Shown: piece after piece, positions 11,516 to 21,850 of the stretch
Layout: each line of letters opens with the position of its first letter
How positions within the stretch are numbered: position 1 is the first letter of the stretch
DNA from: Castanea sativa
Lineage: Eukaryota > Streptophyta > Magnoliopsida > Fagales > Fagaceae
NCBI RefSeq assembly: GCF_040712315.1
Contig: NC_134020.1
Span: forward strand, 6,243,362-6,307,361
Reading direction: 5' to 3'
Length of the DNA stretch: 64,000 nt
Notes under the pieces: model-generated
What the model was told of the DNA's origin: nothing
Seen by the model: only the letters and a program-made list of their open reading frames with translations
Database searches by the model: none
Made by a program: the position numbers and the translations under genes

Positions 11516-12319
11516 TGTAAGGACACAATTCAAATTCTCAATCTATGAATGAAAGGAAATGGGCTTGAAGGGCCTTTTTTACAATTAAATTTGTAAAGGA
11601 TGGGTTTAGAATCTAGATTCTAAGGATGGTTTTAGATAACAAGGAAAAGAACAGGCTTCGGGCCCAATGGCACGAAATAAAGAGTTATTTACAAGAGTAT
11701 AACTGAAAGCTCCTCCTCGTACACAATCCGAGGATGGTTTATAATGGTATTTTTCTAATGTTGGATACAAATATCGATTTATCATATACTATTGACCTTC
11801 TACTTCACCGAAAAAACCTCTCTTCTCTTCGTAGGTCTTCCCCTTTATTTATACTTCCTCTTCTTCTCTTCATCATCTTCCACCTCATGGTTGCAATGCT
11901 GGTTTAGGATACTTGTCCCATCAATTTTTCCCTAAAGTCTGCTGGGGTCAGGGACCAAGTTCCAAACCTCATGCTCCGGTCCCATCTTTCCATCTATGCA
12001 GTCAGTATATCAATTACAGAGCTTTTAATGTATGGGCGGTGGTAGCAGCTTTACCTTAGATATTCCACCGCTCTTTCTATTGTCCTCCACGTGTACTGTG
12101 TATTCCCGTAGTCATAGGATTCTTTATAACATAGCCCGGGGACACTAAACCTCTCTTCCTATGTCCTCGGCTTAACAATCCGAGGACAAATCTACTCCTC
12201 GGACGTAATTGGACATTCAGATACTCCAAGATCATTTTGATGTCTTCGGATTTGGGTTTCTAGCCCAAAAGACTTCGTTGGGCCATCCTTGATAAATTAC
12301 TGGGCCCAATGCCCCTACA
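11516..12319 (-). repeat. 3' LTR of the gypsy element
   Basis: 804 bp, TGTAAGGACACAATTC … GCCCCTACA on the plus strand. By eye it differs from the 5' LTR at 13 positions, 12 of them transitions. A TATAAATA motif on the minus strand lies at 11846-11853, and CTCCTCGGAC-type motifs recur inside. Confidence 0.95.
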
Positions 12320-12883
12320 ATAGCCCCTCGAGATTCTTTATTTCTTCACCTCGGGAGGAAAATAGGATCTCGACTTAAAACACCTTTTTATCTTGCGGAA
12401 TTTTGGCAATATTACTGACGGGGAAATAACTCTTCAATTACCCGTTGCGTGTTCCCGATGCTTCGGTATGCGAAACGCACCCGAATTAATTACTGGCGCA
12501 TCTTATGTCCCCCATGTTTCAAAGATGTGACACATATCCAACGGTTGAGAGCGATTCCTGTGTTGAGGCGGGAATTCGCCCGCTTCATAACTCCTTTTGA
12601 TATCTAAGTACTAACTTCCTTCAAAATTCTTCACACTACAGTAACCTTATAACGTACCTGCCACATTTGCCATCTTCCCGTACCTTCTCTTTTTATCAAA
12701 TACCCTGTCCGAGGTGACCGTGCCTTCTTCTTTTTTAAAGTAAGTTCTTCAATACTCTCTCCCCTCCTTATCAGCTCTTTGTTTCTTTTGTTTCTTTCCC
12801 TCCCCATCTTTTTCTTTTTCTCTGTATCTTTCATCCTCGGCGTAGTTCTTTTTTAGTTTTCTTCACACCCCCCTTTTTCAAAG
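12320..12883. other. spacer between 3' LTR and antisense gene; polypurine tract
   Basis: On the minus strand the bases next to the LTR read CTCGAGGGGCTAT, a purine-rich tract suited to plus-strand priming. The remainder must hold the 5' UTR and perhaps the promoter of the plus-strand gene at 12884. A CT-rich stretch runs from about 12730 to 12880. I see no clear TATA box and no other gene. Confidence 0.55.
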
Positions 12884-13388
12884 ATGGGTAGATTTGCGTC
12901 CCTGGTGGATTTAAACGAAAAAATAGAGCAGTTCAAGGTTAAGTACAAAATCCCCTCGGACGTATCTATTAGGTACTGTAACGAGGAGGAATATTATGTA
13001 AAAATAAAAACTGGGGAGGTTGTAATCCCGATGATTGCGTTCATCGAAGGGGGAATGAAAATCCCCATGGGAACCGTGACTAGGGACTATCTTAGGGCTT
13101 TTAGATTAGCTCCCACCCAATGCGCCCCAAATGTCTTTAGGATCCTAGGTTCCATAGATGCCTTAAATGAGAAGATGAACCTATGGCTCACTCACCACGA
13201 TGTGAACTGGGTTTATAACCTCCATTACCTAACAAAGAAAGACGAATATTACCTAAAATCTAGATACCCAGAAGTTAGGCTAATTCAGTGTCTGCCTGAA
13301 TCTAATAAGGGCCTAAAAAACGACTTCCTGATCGTATCAGGAAATTGGCACGACGGCCTCCCCTGTTCGACAAGGGAAGGGACTCCAG

Positions 13389-13508
13389 GTGAAGTTTTTT
13401 GGCTTCTATATAGAATCCTTAAAACTATTATATTATTATATACATACTATTTATTTGTTTTTGCCTTTTTATTTATTCTTACCCTTTTCTGTTTGGATAA
13501 CTCTACAG
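13389..13508 (+). other. intron 1 of the antisense gene
   Basis: 120 bp, CCAG|GTGAAG … TCTACAG|ATCC, very T-rich before the acceptor. The encoded reading would be a hydrophobic run unlike the flanking protein. The related gene at the right edge also stops matching at this point, where GAGACCCAA|GTGTG looks like its donor. Confidence 0.65.
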
Positions 13509-14566
13509 ATCCACACGCAGCGGACCGTCATCCTAATCTTGTCGATTTCGGACGGTTGGACAGGATCCTATAAGCCGAGGTTTTTGTGCATACTGACGGC
13601 CAACTCCGAGCGGCTCATCTGATCCTTGGCTATACTCCGATTTCCAAAGCTTTTCAGGTGCCGAAGTACGTGATCAAAGCCTACGACCCTCGCCTTCCTC
13701 GGATTAGCGTTGCCATTGAAGGTTTCCTGCTACCAGAGGGGACTCCTATTCCTCAAGTTACTTTGGTCACCCAACCAATCCAACCACCACAACCTGTTCC
13801 AGTTGGGATTCCCATAGTCCCTTTCCCCACACAATCCATCCCTGGTGAAGTTATATCATTCCATTCTACTATAAAAGAAGAAGAAGAAGTAGTCGAGGTA
13901 TCTGATTCCGAAGACGAGTTCGAGGTTTTTAATCAACCCCACTCTCCTGAAGATTCAATTCCCATCCTCGGCACCTCCTCACAAGTTTTGCAAGCCACTA
14001 CTCAACAGTCTGATAGTATGGGCATTCAACGTAAGATCAAGCCCAGCCTAAAAGACGTTCTTGAGGGTGCTAACAAGGGCCTTAGGGCCCAAGAGCCTCC
14101 TAAAGAGATGCGCCCTAGGACCCAAGAAAAGGGTGCCGACAAAGGCCCTGAGACTAGGCTCCCTCCTCCTCCCCCTCCTTCCCAAACTCAACGCACCACC
14201 ACAGCTGACCTTAAAAGGAAAAGGGATCAGCCGAAAGGAAAGGAAGTGATGGAGGCAGGAAAAGGTTCTCTTCTCAAGGAGCCCGAGGTTGAAAAGGGTG
14301 GTAAGCAGGCCCGGACGGTGCAGACCAGGTCGGAAAAAAGAACCGAATCACAGGTGGCCGTGCGCGCCCCTTTATGGCTCCCTGATATGTCTATGGACGA
14401 CCAGGCTATCACCGTGGACGCGTCCATCATAAATTCTGATGAAGGGACAGCTGCATGCGTCGCAGATGCATTGGAGCAGGCGCTGCTGCTCCCCGAGGAC
14501 ATGGGTGAGCTTAGAAAGAAAAGAGACCATAATGTTTTTATGATCTTGAAAAAGGAGCTTGCAATG

Positions 14567-14659
14567 GTGAGTTTTTCTCCTAAACTTTGGCTGTATGTTC
14601 TTTTTTTTTTTTTTTTTTTAAATATATACATGTATAAGCTTTATATTTTTTGTTCACAG
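14567..14659 (+). other. intron 2 of the antisense gene
   Basis: 93 bp, ATG|GTGAGT … TTCACAG|GCC, with a T run before the acceptor. The second Tat element has an intron at the same place (62413-62530) with the same GTGAGT donor and the same GCC start of the next exon. Confidence 0.75.
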
Positions 14660-15556
14660 GCCATTCAATCTGCCCATAGGGCAGAGGAGATTGCCATCAG
14701 CTCATATAAATCTCTGAAGGCCGAGGAATCAAGGTGCGAAACTGCCCAAAGGATTTCAGACCTTCAAAAGAAGAAGCTGCAGGAGGTTTCAGCCAAATTG
14801 GTTAAGGCAGAGAGTGAAAAGGCAGGTTTAGAGGCTGATTTGAAAACAACAACTAAACAGGCCGAAGACCAGCGACTAATGCTCCGACAAGCCGACGATA
14901 ACCTCTCTGCAACACGAAGGCTTATTGAGGACCTAAAAAAAGATCTGGAGGAATCTGAGAGGGTTAAGGAGGAGGCCATCAAGGGCAAAGAGGAAGCCCT
15001 TCTAGAGAAGAAAAGAGCTGAAAAAGCAAAAGAAGAGGCCAAGATCTCAAGGGACCGAGCTGAACAAGAAGGTTATGATATAGGTGTGAAGGAGATCACG
15101 GAAACTTTCAAGGCTCAGGTTCCCGAGGTATGTAGGCACTACTGCCTCCAAGTGTGGAATAAGGCACTTTCCCAAGCTGGGGTTGATGCCTCTTCTACTC
15201 TTTGGAAAGCAGAGAGTGTCTACTATCCTCCTGCAATTCGAGCTTCTGACATTCTTGAAACTGTCCATGAAGCTGCCCAGGTATCACCTGAGGATAAGAG
15301 AGGCGAGTTGGCTGAAGACTTAGCTCTTCCTGAAGATACCCTCAAACAAGTTGATCCAGTACAAGAAAAGGCACTAGAAGACATACAGCCTTTAAGTGAT
15401 CTTCAGGAATCTTCAAAGGATGAGCTGGGTGACCAAGCTAACCCGATAACTTTGAAGGATGATCCCAAAGGCAAAGGAATTGCCGATGAGTCCTTGGTGC
15501 AGCTTCCACCTCCTCAAGACCCTAAAGGCCCTCTGAAGATTAAGCTGAAACAGTGA

Positions 15557-15889
15557 CTGCTTTTCCACAATTTTTTTTTTTTAAGTGTAATTTCGCAAGT
15601 TTTTTGTAATTGCAAAAGTACTATTTGAATCTAATATAAGCATGAATGCTATTTTCCTTGTTAGATGGCCCTCACTTTTTGTTTTGTTTTGATCATATTA
15701 CTCCAAAAGTACTATCTTTTTCCTTTTACTAAAGTTAAAGCCATAATCTGGATCGAAATTGATACCTTAGGCAGGCTTAATATGCCAGGAACTGCATTAA
15801 GTGATGCTCATGGATTTCTTATCCGTTTATCATTATGTCAGAGAGACTTTAAGTAATTGATTCTTAATTTTTAGACTTCTAGTTGATCT
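15557..15889 (+). other. 3' flank of the antisense gene
   Basis: Non-coding, T-rich sequence following the stop at 15556. It probably holds the 3' UTR of the antisense transcript, but I see no decisive polyadenylation signal. Nothing else is recognised before the tandem array. Confidence 0.4.
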
Positions 15890-16430
15890 ATATCAAATAT
15901 ATGAAATAAGGCATATGGTCTGTTGACCTAGGCATACAAAGTTTTGATACTTTAACAAAAAGAAAAGAAATGTTAATTTCCCCAAAGTAGATGATCCGAG
16001 GACCAGATATAACTAAGGTTCTGTTCAACACATGGTAAAAAATATTAATTTAGACGAGGTATGTGGTCCGAGGATCCAGGCACACCAAGCTTTAGTTTGA
16101 TACTTAAAGGAAACAATTGAAATGTTAATTTTCCCAAAGCAGATGATCCGAGGATCAGACATAACTAAGGTTCTGTTTAACACTTTGTAAGAAATATCAA
16201 TTTAGATGAGGTATGTGGTCCGAGGATCCAGGCATACCAAGCTTCAGTTTGATACTTAAAGGAAACAATTGAAATGTTAATTTTCCCAAAGCAGATGATC
16301 CGAGGATCAGACATAACTAAGGTTTTGTTTAACACTTTGTAAGAAATATCAATTTAGACGAGGTACGTGGTCCGAGGATCCAGGCATACCAAGCTTCAGT
16401 TTGATACTTAAATGAACGAAGACAATGACC
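15890..16430. repeat. tandem array, ~152-bp unit, about 3 copies
   Basis: The marker GATGATCCGAGG recurs at 15990, 16142 and 16294, an exact spacing of 152 bp, and GTGGTCCGAGGATCCAGGC recurs between them. It lies between the end of integrase and the antisense gene. The other Tat element has a related array at 60560-61150 with a 151-bp unit. Confidence 0.85.
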
Positions 16431-16471
16431 GTAATGTAGTTCTAACAAAAAACGGCCGAAGTGCCTTTTAT

Positions 16472-17613
16472 TTAATAATAGTACCTTCGTAGATTATTTA
16501 CATTCCAGGGATGTTGTACGACACGTTCATCCAAATCTTCCAGATTGTAAGCCCCTATTCCTGCGACCGAAGTAATACGATAAGGTCCTTCCCAGTTGGG
16601 CCCCAATTTTCCCCACGCAGGATTCTTCGTTGTGCCCAAAACTTTCCTTAATACCAAGTCGCCAGGTCCAAGAGGTCGAAGTTTTACATGAGAATCATAC
16701 CCCTGCTTGAGCTTATGTTGATAATAAGCTAGTTGAACCATGGCGTTCTCTCGTCGTTCCTCAACTAAGTCTAAATTTCTCCTTAATAGATCATCATTGC
16801 TATCTGGAACGAAAGAGTTTTTCTTCAGGGTTGGGAACCCAGTTTCTAAGGGTATTACTGCCTTGGCTCCATAAGTCATGGCGAAGGGTGTTTCACCTAT
16901 GGATCTTCGTGGTGTAGTTCGATACGTCCACAAGACATGTGGCAGTTCTTCCACCCACCTCCCCTTGGCGTCACCCAACCTTTTTTTGAGCCCACTCACT
17001 ATTACTTTGTTGACAGCCTTGGCTTGCCCATTTCCTTGGGGATAAGTCGGAGTGGAATATCTATTCGTGATGCCCAGATCACAACAGTATTTCCGAAAGG
17101 CTTTGCTATCAAATTGTAAACCATTATCTGAAATGAGAGTATGAGGGATGCCGAACCTGGTAACGATATTTTTCCATACAAACTTTTTTGCTTCCATGTC
17201 TCTGATATTTGATAATGGCTCGGCTTCAACCCATTTGGTGAAATAATTTGTTCCGACGAGGAGCCATCGCCTGTTTCCTGTTGCTTTGGGGAAGGGTCCA
17301 ACAATGTCCAAGCCCCATTAAGCAAAAGGCAAGGGCTAGATAGAGGATTAAGGACTCCCCTTGGTTGATGTATATTTGGAGCGAATCTTTGACATTGGTC
17401 ACACTTCTTCACATAATCCTGCGCCTCCCTCTGCATATTTGGCCACCAATAGCCTTGAGTAAGGGCTCTGTGAGCTAAAGACCTTCCCCCTGTGTGACTT
17501 CCGCAAATCCCTTCATGTAACTCTTCCAAAAGTAGCTCCGTTGCCTCGGGATGCATACATAACAAATATGGTCCCGAAAAGGAACGTTTGTACAATTTCT
17601 GGTCCTCGGATAA
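16472..17613 (-). pseudogene. gypsy integrase, broken
   Basis: The zinc-binding N-terminus (HEGICGSHTGGRSLAHRA, then CDQCQRF) is read in the polyprotein frame at 17595-17350. A frameshift and a stop near 17325 precede the catalytic core in another frame (17311-16472). The core keeps DIVGPF and SDNG, but the third catalytic position reads GQAKAVN where the copy at 59,810 has GQAEAVN, a Glu-to-Lys change. A GPY motif (NWEGPYRIT) and the end NNLRRYYY form the C-terminal domain. Integrase inserts the cDNA; this one should be inactive. Confidence 0.9.
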
Positions 17614-18831
17614 CTAGAAACGAGTGGCTTTTCTGCAAACTTTATCTGCTTCAGCTTTTTCTCCAGGCAGGATGTCATTTCTGAGAAATGTTACTATTTG
17701 ATCCATCCAACTAGGCCCTGTCCTAATTTGAAGAATTCGAGTGGAGTTACCATCCGTCCCAGTGGGTTTCAACAGATCTTCAACAAGGATAACTCGTGGT
17801 AGACTTTGTGCCAAGGACGTTGCGAGTGTGGCTAATGAGTCGGCATGGGTATTGCCACATCTGGATACATGTAATAGTGAAAAAGACTCAAATTTAGATT
17901 GCATATACCTGACCTGGGTTAGGTATCCTTGCATTTTGGAATCCCTTGCTTCTAGCTTCCCTTCTACTTGGCCTACCACCAATAGTGAATCTGAGAACAT
18001 TTGCACCGTCTTTCCTCCCATTCTATGAACCATGTTCATCCCTGCGAGGACGGCCTCATACTCTGCTTCATTGTTGGTGGCCGAGAATCCTAATCTCAAA
18101 GATTTCTCAAAAGTAATTCCCTCCGAGGATATCAAAACTAGCCCTATACCAGATCCCCTCTGATTGGCTGCTCCATCAACATGTACTTTCCATAATGGAG
18201 GCTCTTTGCATGAAATCATGCCTACTGACTTTTTACCCATGCCTGATCCTTCTTCATATTCTTCTAACGAAGGCTCAGCAAATTCTGCCACAAGATCTGC
18301 GATGACCTGCCCCTTTATAGAGGTGCGAGGCATGTATTTGATGTCGAAAGCTCTTAGGACAGTTCCCCATTTGGCAATTCTTCCCATATAATCCGCACTT
18401 CGCAGAATTGATTTAAGAGGGAGTTGTGTAAGGACAACAACCATATGAGATTGGAAGTAATGGGGAAGCCTTCGTGTAGCATGTACCACCGCCAAGATAG
18501 CTTTCTCCAGTGGCAAATAACTTACCTCGGCCTCATGCAGGGACTTGCTTACATAATAAACCGGTCTCTGGATATTATTATCATCTCGGATAAGAATCAA
18601 ACTAACTGCATGGTTAGCCACTGCAATATATGCAAACAGAACCTCATCAACTTCTGGTCGAGACATAACGGGCGGTCGCGAGAGATATTCTTTAAGCTGT
18701 TGGAAAGACACTGCGCACTCCTCGGTCCATTCAAAGCCCTTCCATTTATTCAATAATTGAAAGAAAGGTCTGCATCTGTCCGCGGACCGAGATATAAATC
18801 GATTGAGAGCAGCGGTCATACCTATTAGCCT
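17614..18831 (-). pseudogene. gypsy RNase H and second, archaeal-like RNase H
   Basis: An open segment of 401 codons (18819-17614) lies in the same frame as RT and gag. The first half is the RT-linked RNase H (FQQLKEYLSRPP, YYVSKSLHEAE, LPLEKAILAVVHA). The second half is a separate RNase H with VDGAANQRGSGIG, NNEAEYEAVLAGM, FSDSLLVVGQV and HADSLATLATS, which supplies the D-E-D-D active site. Two RNase H domains in a row are a mark of the Tat lineage. It is bounded by in-frame TAG stops near 18830 and at 17614-17616; the latter replaces a Trp codon kept in the copy at 59,320. Confidence 0.88.
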
Positions 18832-19776
18832 CTACACTTCTTTAGGATTCCGAGGTGGGTGTAAGCTATTTATTGCCTTAACCTGTGCAGGATTTACTTC
18901 GATTCCCTGGTGAGTTACCATATATCCTAGAAACTTGCCCAATCCCACACCAAAAGAGCATTTCGAGGCATTGAGCCGCAATTTATACTCTCTTAGCTTT
19001 TGAAAAGTGTTGCCCAGATCTTTCAGATGCGCAGAAACTTCTTTACTCTTTACCACCATATCGTCCACGTATACCTCAATAGTTTTTCCCAGTTGTACCT
19101 CAAACATTCTCGCCATCATCCTTTGGTAGGTAGCCCCTGCATTTTTCAAACCAAAGGGCATTACCTTATAATGATAATTTCCTGTAGGAGTAACAAATGC
19201 AGTCTTCTCCTGGTCCTCTACGGCCAAAGGTATTTGGTGATAACCCTAGAAAGCGTCAAGAAAACTCATCCGAGGATGCCCAACAGTAGCGTCAACCAAT
19301 TGATCAATCCGAGCCATTGGGAATGAGTCCTTCGGGCAAGCCTTGTTTAAATCTGTGAAGTCCACACAAACTCTCCACTTCCCATTCTTCTTTTTCACCA
19401 CCACCATATGGGCTAACCATTCAAGATAAAACACTTCTTTGATAGCACCTGCCCTTTTGAGTTTGAGCACTTCCTCTTTTACAGCTTCGGAATGTTCCTT
19501 GGAGGACCGCCGAGGTGGTTGCCTCCTCGGTACCGCAGCTGGATTGACCTTTAAATGATGACATATGAAGCTCGGATCAACCCTAGGGGCTTCATACGCA
19601 TTCCACGCAAATACATCCATATTTTTCTTTAAAAACAAAATTAGCTCCGCCTTCTCTTCCTGTGGTAATTGAACTCCTACCTGAAAGAACTTCTCAAGGT
19701 CGTTGTCTATGAGAATTTTCTCCAATTCTTCACATGCCACTTCATCTACCTTGGCTGCGGCAAAAGACTTTGATTG
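18832..19776 (-). pseudogene. gypsy reverse transcriptase with in-frame TAG stops
   Basis: The frame is continuous with gag-protease. Motifs include KKKNGKWRVCVDFTDLN, KACPKDSFPMARIDQLVD, PFGLKNAGATYQ and the catalytic YVDD (EVYVDDMVVKSK), which is intact. A TAG at 19246-19248 follows FLDAF, and another TAG closes the segment at 18832. Without those stops the domain would look catalytically complete. RT copies the element RNA into cDNA inside the particle. Confidence 0.9.
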
Positions 19777-21801
19777 CTATGCTTCTCCGTCAACCGAGGC
19801 CGAGGACTCCGGCTCAGGTCGACGCAGAATTGCAGTCGTGACGCACTGTCGAGCCACAGACTGACTCCCAAGTAACTCCACCACTTGGTCCCCAGAATGA
19901 AATTTAACCTTGACATGCAAGGTTGAGGAAACAGCCCCTAATGCATGCAACCAAGGTCTCGCTACAATAGCCGTATAGGGAGAATAGGCATTAACCACGA
20001 TGAAATCTACGTCTACCACCTCTGGGCCTGATTGTACAGGCAGTCTAATTTGTCCCTTCGGAACAATAGCTCTTCCTTCGAAGCTTATCAAGGGTGAGTC
20101 ATACGCCGTAAGATCTTCAAGTCTTAATTTCAAGCCTCTAAATAGGTCAGGGTACATGATATCTGCGCCATTGCCTTGTTCAACCATTACCCTCCTCACA
20201 TCACAGTCCCCTATTCTCAGGGTTACCACCAATGCATCATCATGAGGCTGGATAGGCCCCATCTTGTCCTCTTTAGAGAAACTTAAAACTGGTAGGACGT
20301 TCGCCTTAATTCTCTTCGGCTGATCCCGTGATTCTTCGGCCAATGTTCGAGCCACAGACATTACCCTGAAAGGAGCTGAGCCAGTCCTTCCAGGTGCCGC
20401 AAAAATTACATTGATTGTACCTAGAGGAGGTCTCGACGAAGGGCCGTCGTGGTTTGCCACTCCTGTTTGGTTTCCTCGCCCATTAGGCTGATACAGGAAC
20501 TGCTTCAGCTTTCCCTCCTTAACCAACTGTTCCAAATGATTCCACAGAGTGCGACAATCCTCGGTAGTATGACCCCTCTCTTGGTGATAATGGCAATGGA
20601 GATTTTGGTTGCGTCTCAAAGGGTCCCCTACCATTTTATTTGGCCATTTGAAGAAAGGCTCATGCCTTATTTTTCCCAACAGCTGTTGCACTGGCTCTCT
20701 GAAGACGGTGTTGACCACCTGTGGGGGCATGTGACTAGCCTGCCTGGAAAAATCCCTTGCAGGCCTATTGTTGTTGTATCTGTCCGACCTGAAATCCCTC
20801 TTTTCTTGTGGGATAACCTTTGCTTTGCCTTTTCCCTGCTGCTGATCTTCCTTAACCCTTTTGTACTCGTCGATGCGATCCATCAGTTGACGCACGCTTC
20901 TAACAGGTTTTTTTGTCAAGGACTTCCTCAAGTCATGCTCCGTTGGTAGGCCGACCTTGAAGGTCCTTATCGCCACATCATCGAAGTCTCCGTCAATTTC
21001 GTTGAACATTTCCCAATACCTGTCCGAATACGTTCTCAGGGTTTCCCCTTCCCTCATGGCCATGGGTAATAAAGAATCCAATGGCCGAGGAACTCTACTG
21101 CACGTGATAAAGCGAGAACCGAACGCTCTAGTAAGCTCTTTGAAAGAACTAATGGAGCCTGCCCTCAATCCATCAAACCATCTCATGGACACGGGCCCCA
21201 GACTAGAGGGAAAGATCTTACATATCAAGGTCTCATTCTCGGAATGTACTGCCATTCTTTGCCTGAAATGGCTCACATGCTCCACGGGATCCGTCCGACC
21301 ATTGTAAATAATGAAGGCCGGTTGTGTGAAGCGCCGAGGTAACCTCCCTTGCTCCAACCTGCGCGTGAAGGGTGACTTGGAGATTTGGTGCAACGCCCTA
21401 CCCATTGCGTCATTTCCCAAGCCCCTAGAGGAGTAGTCTCTGCCACGCCTCCCATGCAGATTGTCCTCTTCAGGAGAAAAAGATTCACCTGGGGGAGTTC
21501 TGGACCTTTGCCCGTAATTGTCATCCTCGGATCCCTCCGAAGAGGGGTCAGAGACCGAAGGAGTTCGCCTTCGCTTCTCGTGACGCAATTTTCTCTTTAG
21601 GCCATCGATCTCCTTCTGCATGGCCCTGGCATTCCTCTCGTGAGGAACTCTGCTTCCTCCTTGTGACCGGCTCGTACTTCTAATAGTGTGCATAGTATGT
21701 ACACTACCTTCCCGGTTCTCTCCGTGATCAGGATGCAAGGAATGATCCTCACGCTGGGAGCCTACAGACTCCGCGCTGCGTTGTGGTCCTGATCCTACCA
21801 C
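19777..21801 (-). CDS. gypsy Gag-protease polyprotein, 674 codons, open
   Basis: The frame is open from ATG 21801 to TAG 19777. Residues ~1-60 are polar, ~60-80 basic coiled coil, and ~165-290 the retrotransposon Gag domain (YNGRTDPVEHVSHF, SLGPVSMRWFDGL, YWEMFNEI, FKVGLPTEHDL). Residues ~403-416 are a modified zinc knuckle (CHYHQERGHTTEDC, C-H-H-C). The aspartic protease follows at ~505-640, but its active site reads V-E-Q-G at ~540; the other Tat copy has V-D-Q-G, so the catalytic Asp is lost here. The TAG that ends the ORF is followed by CAA TCA, and the same frame carries on into RT. The start was chosen because it lies 38 bases from the primer-binding site and matches the start at 55225. 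Confidence 0.88.
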   Translation of the reverse strand: MVGSGPQRSAESVGSQREDHSLHPDHGENREGSVHTMHTIRSTSRSQGGSRVPHERNARAMQKEIDGLKRKLRHEKRRRTPSVSDPSSEGSEDDNYGQRSRTPPGESFSPEEDNLHGRRGRDYSSRGLGNDAMGRALHQISKSPFTRRLEQGRLPRRFTQPAFIIYNGRTDPVEHVSHFRQRMAVHSENETLICKIFPSSLGPVSMRWFDGLRAGSISSFKELTRAFGSRFITCSRVPRPLDSLLPMAMREGETLRTYSDRYWEMFNEIDGDFDDVAIRTFKVGLPTEHDLRKSLTKKPVRSVRQLMDRIDEYKRVKEDQQQGKGKAKVIPQEKRDFRSDRYNNNRPARDFSRQASHMPPQVVNTVFREPVQQLLGKIRHEPFFKWPNKMVGDPLRRNQNLHCHYHQERGHTTEDCRTLWNHLEQLVKEGKLKQFLYQPNGRGNQTGVANHDGPSSRPPLGTINVIFAAPGRTGSAPFRVMSVARTLAEESRDQPKRIKANVLPVLSFSKEDKMGPIQPHDDALVVTLRIGDCDVRRVMVEQGNGADIMYPDLFRGLKLRLEDLTAYDSPLISFEGRAIVPKGQIRLPVQSGPEVVDVDFIVVNAYSPYTAIVARPWLHALGAVSSTLHVKVKFHSGDQVVELLGSQSVARQCVTTAILRRPEPESSASVDGEA

Positions 21802-21838
21802 GTTGTTCTAAATTTCCTTAAAGACTAAATTTCCCACA

Positions 21839-21848
21839 AACGGCGCCA
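21839..21848 (-). other. primer-binding site, TGGCGCC type
   Basis: The minus strand reads TGGCGCCGTT two bases after the 5' LTR. The first bases fit the tRNA-Asp-type site used by Athila/Tat elements; which tRNA is used is inferred. The second Tat element has TGGCGCCGTC at the same place. Confidence 0.8.
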
Positions 21849-21850
21849 AT

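Larger units (their letters stand above)
12884..15556 (+). pseudogene. antisense gene of the Tat element: gypsy-type domain plus coiled coil, two introns, one nonsense codon
   Basis: This gene runs opposite to gag-pol. Exon 1 (12884-13388, ATG at 12884) encodes a globular domain of about 168 residues with IPMIAFIEGGMKIP, LAPTQCAPNVFRILG and VRLIQCLPESNKGL; it resembles the plant 'putative gypsy type transposon' family (Pfam Transposase_28, from memory). Exon 2 (13509-14566) holds an acidic patch (SDSEDEFE), a polyproline run and a basic KRKRDQPKGK stretch like a nuclear localisation signal. Exon 3 (14660-15556) is a long coiled coil rich in E, K and A, then a conserved QVWNKAL block. Both introns have GT..AG ends and lengths divisible by three. 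A TAA at 13571-13573 interrupts the frame in exon 2; reading resumes in the same frame, so I call it a pseudogene copy. A second copy lies at 61578-64000. Function is unknown. Confidence 0.8.

Noticed and set aside
19246..19248. Programmed recoding at the shared RT stop
   Set aside because: The stop lies inside the RT fold, the next bases (GGT TAT) do not fit a known readthrough context, and simple C-to-T explains it.
19000..21600. Plus-strand ORFs opposite the gypsy polyprotein (for example 20449-20949)
   Set aside because: They are shadows of the conserved minus-strand frame and show no domain.
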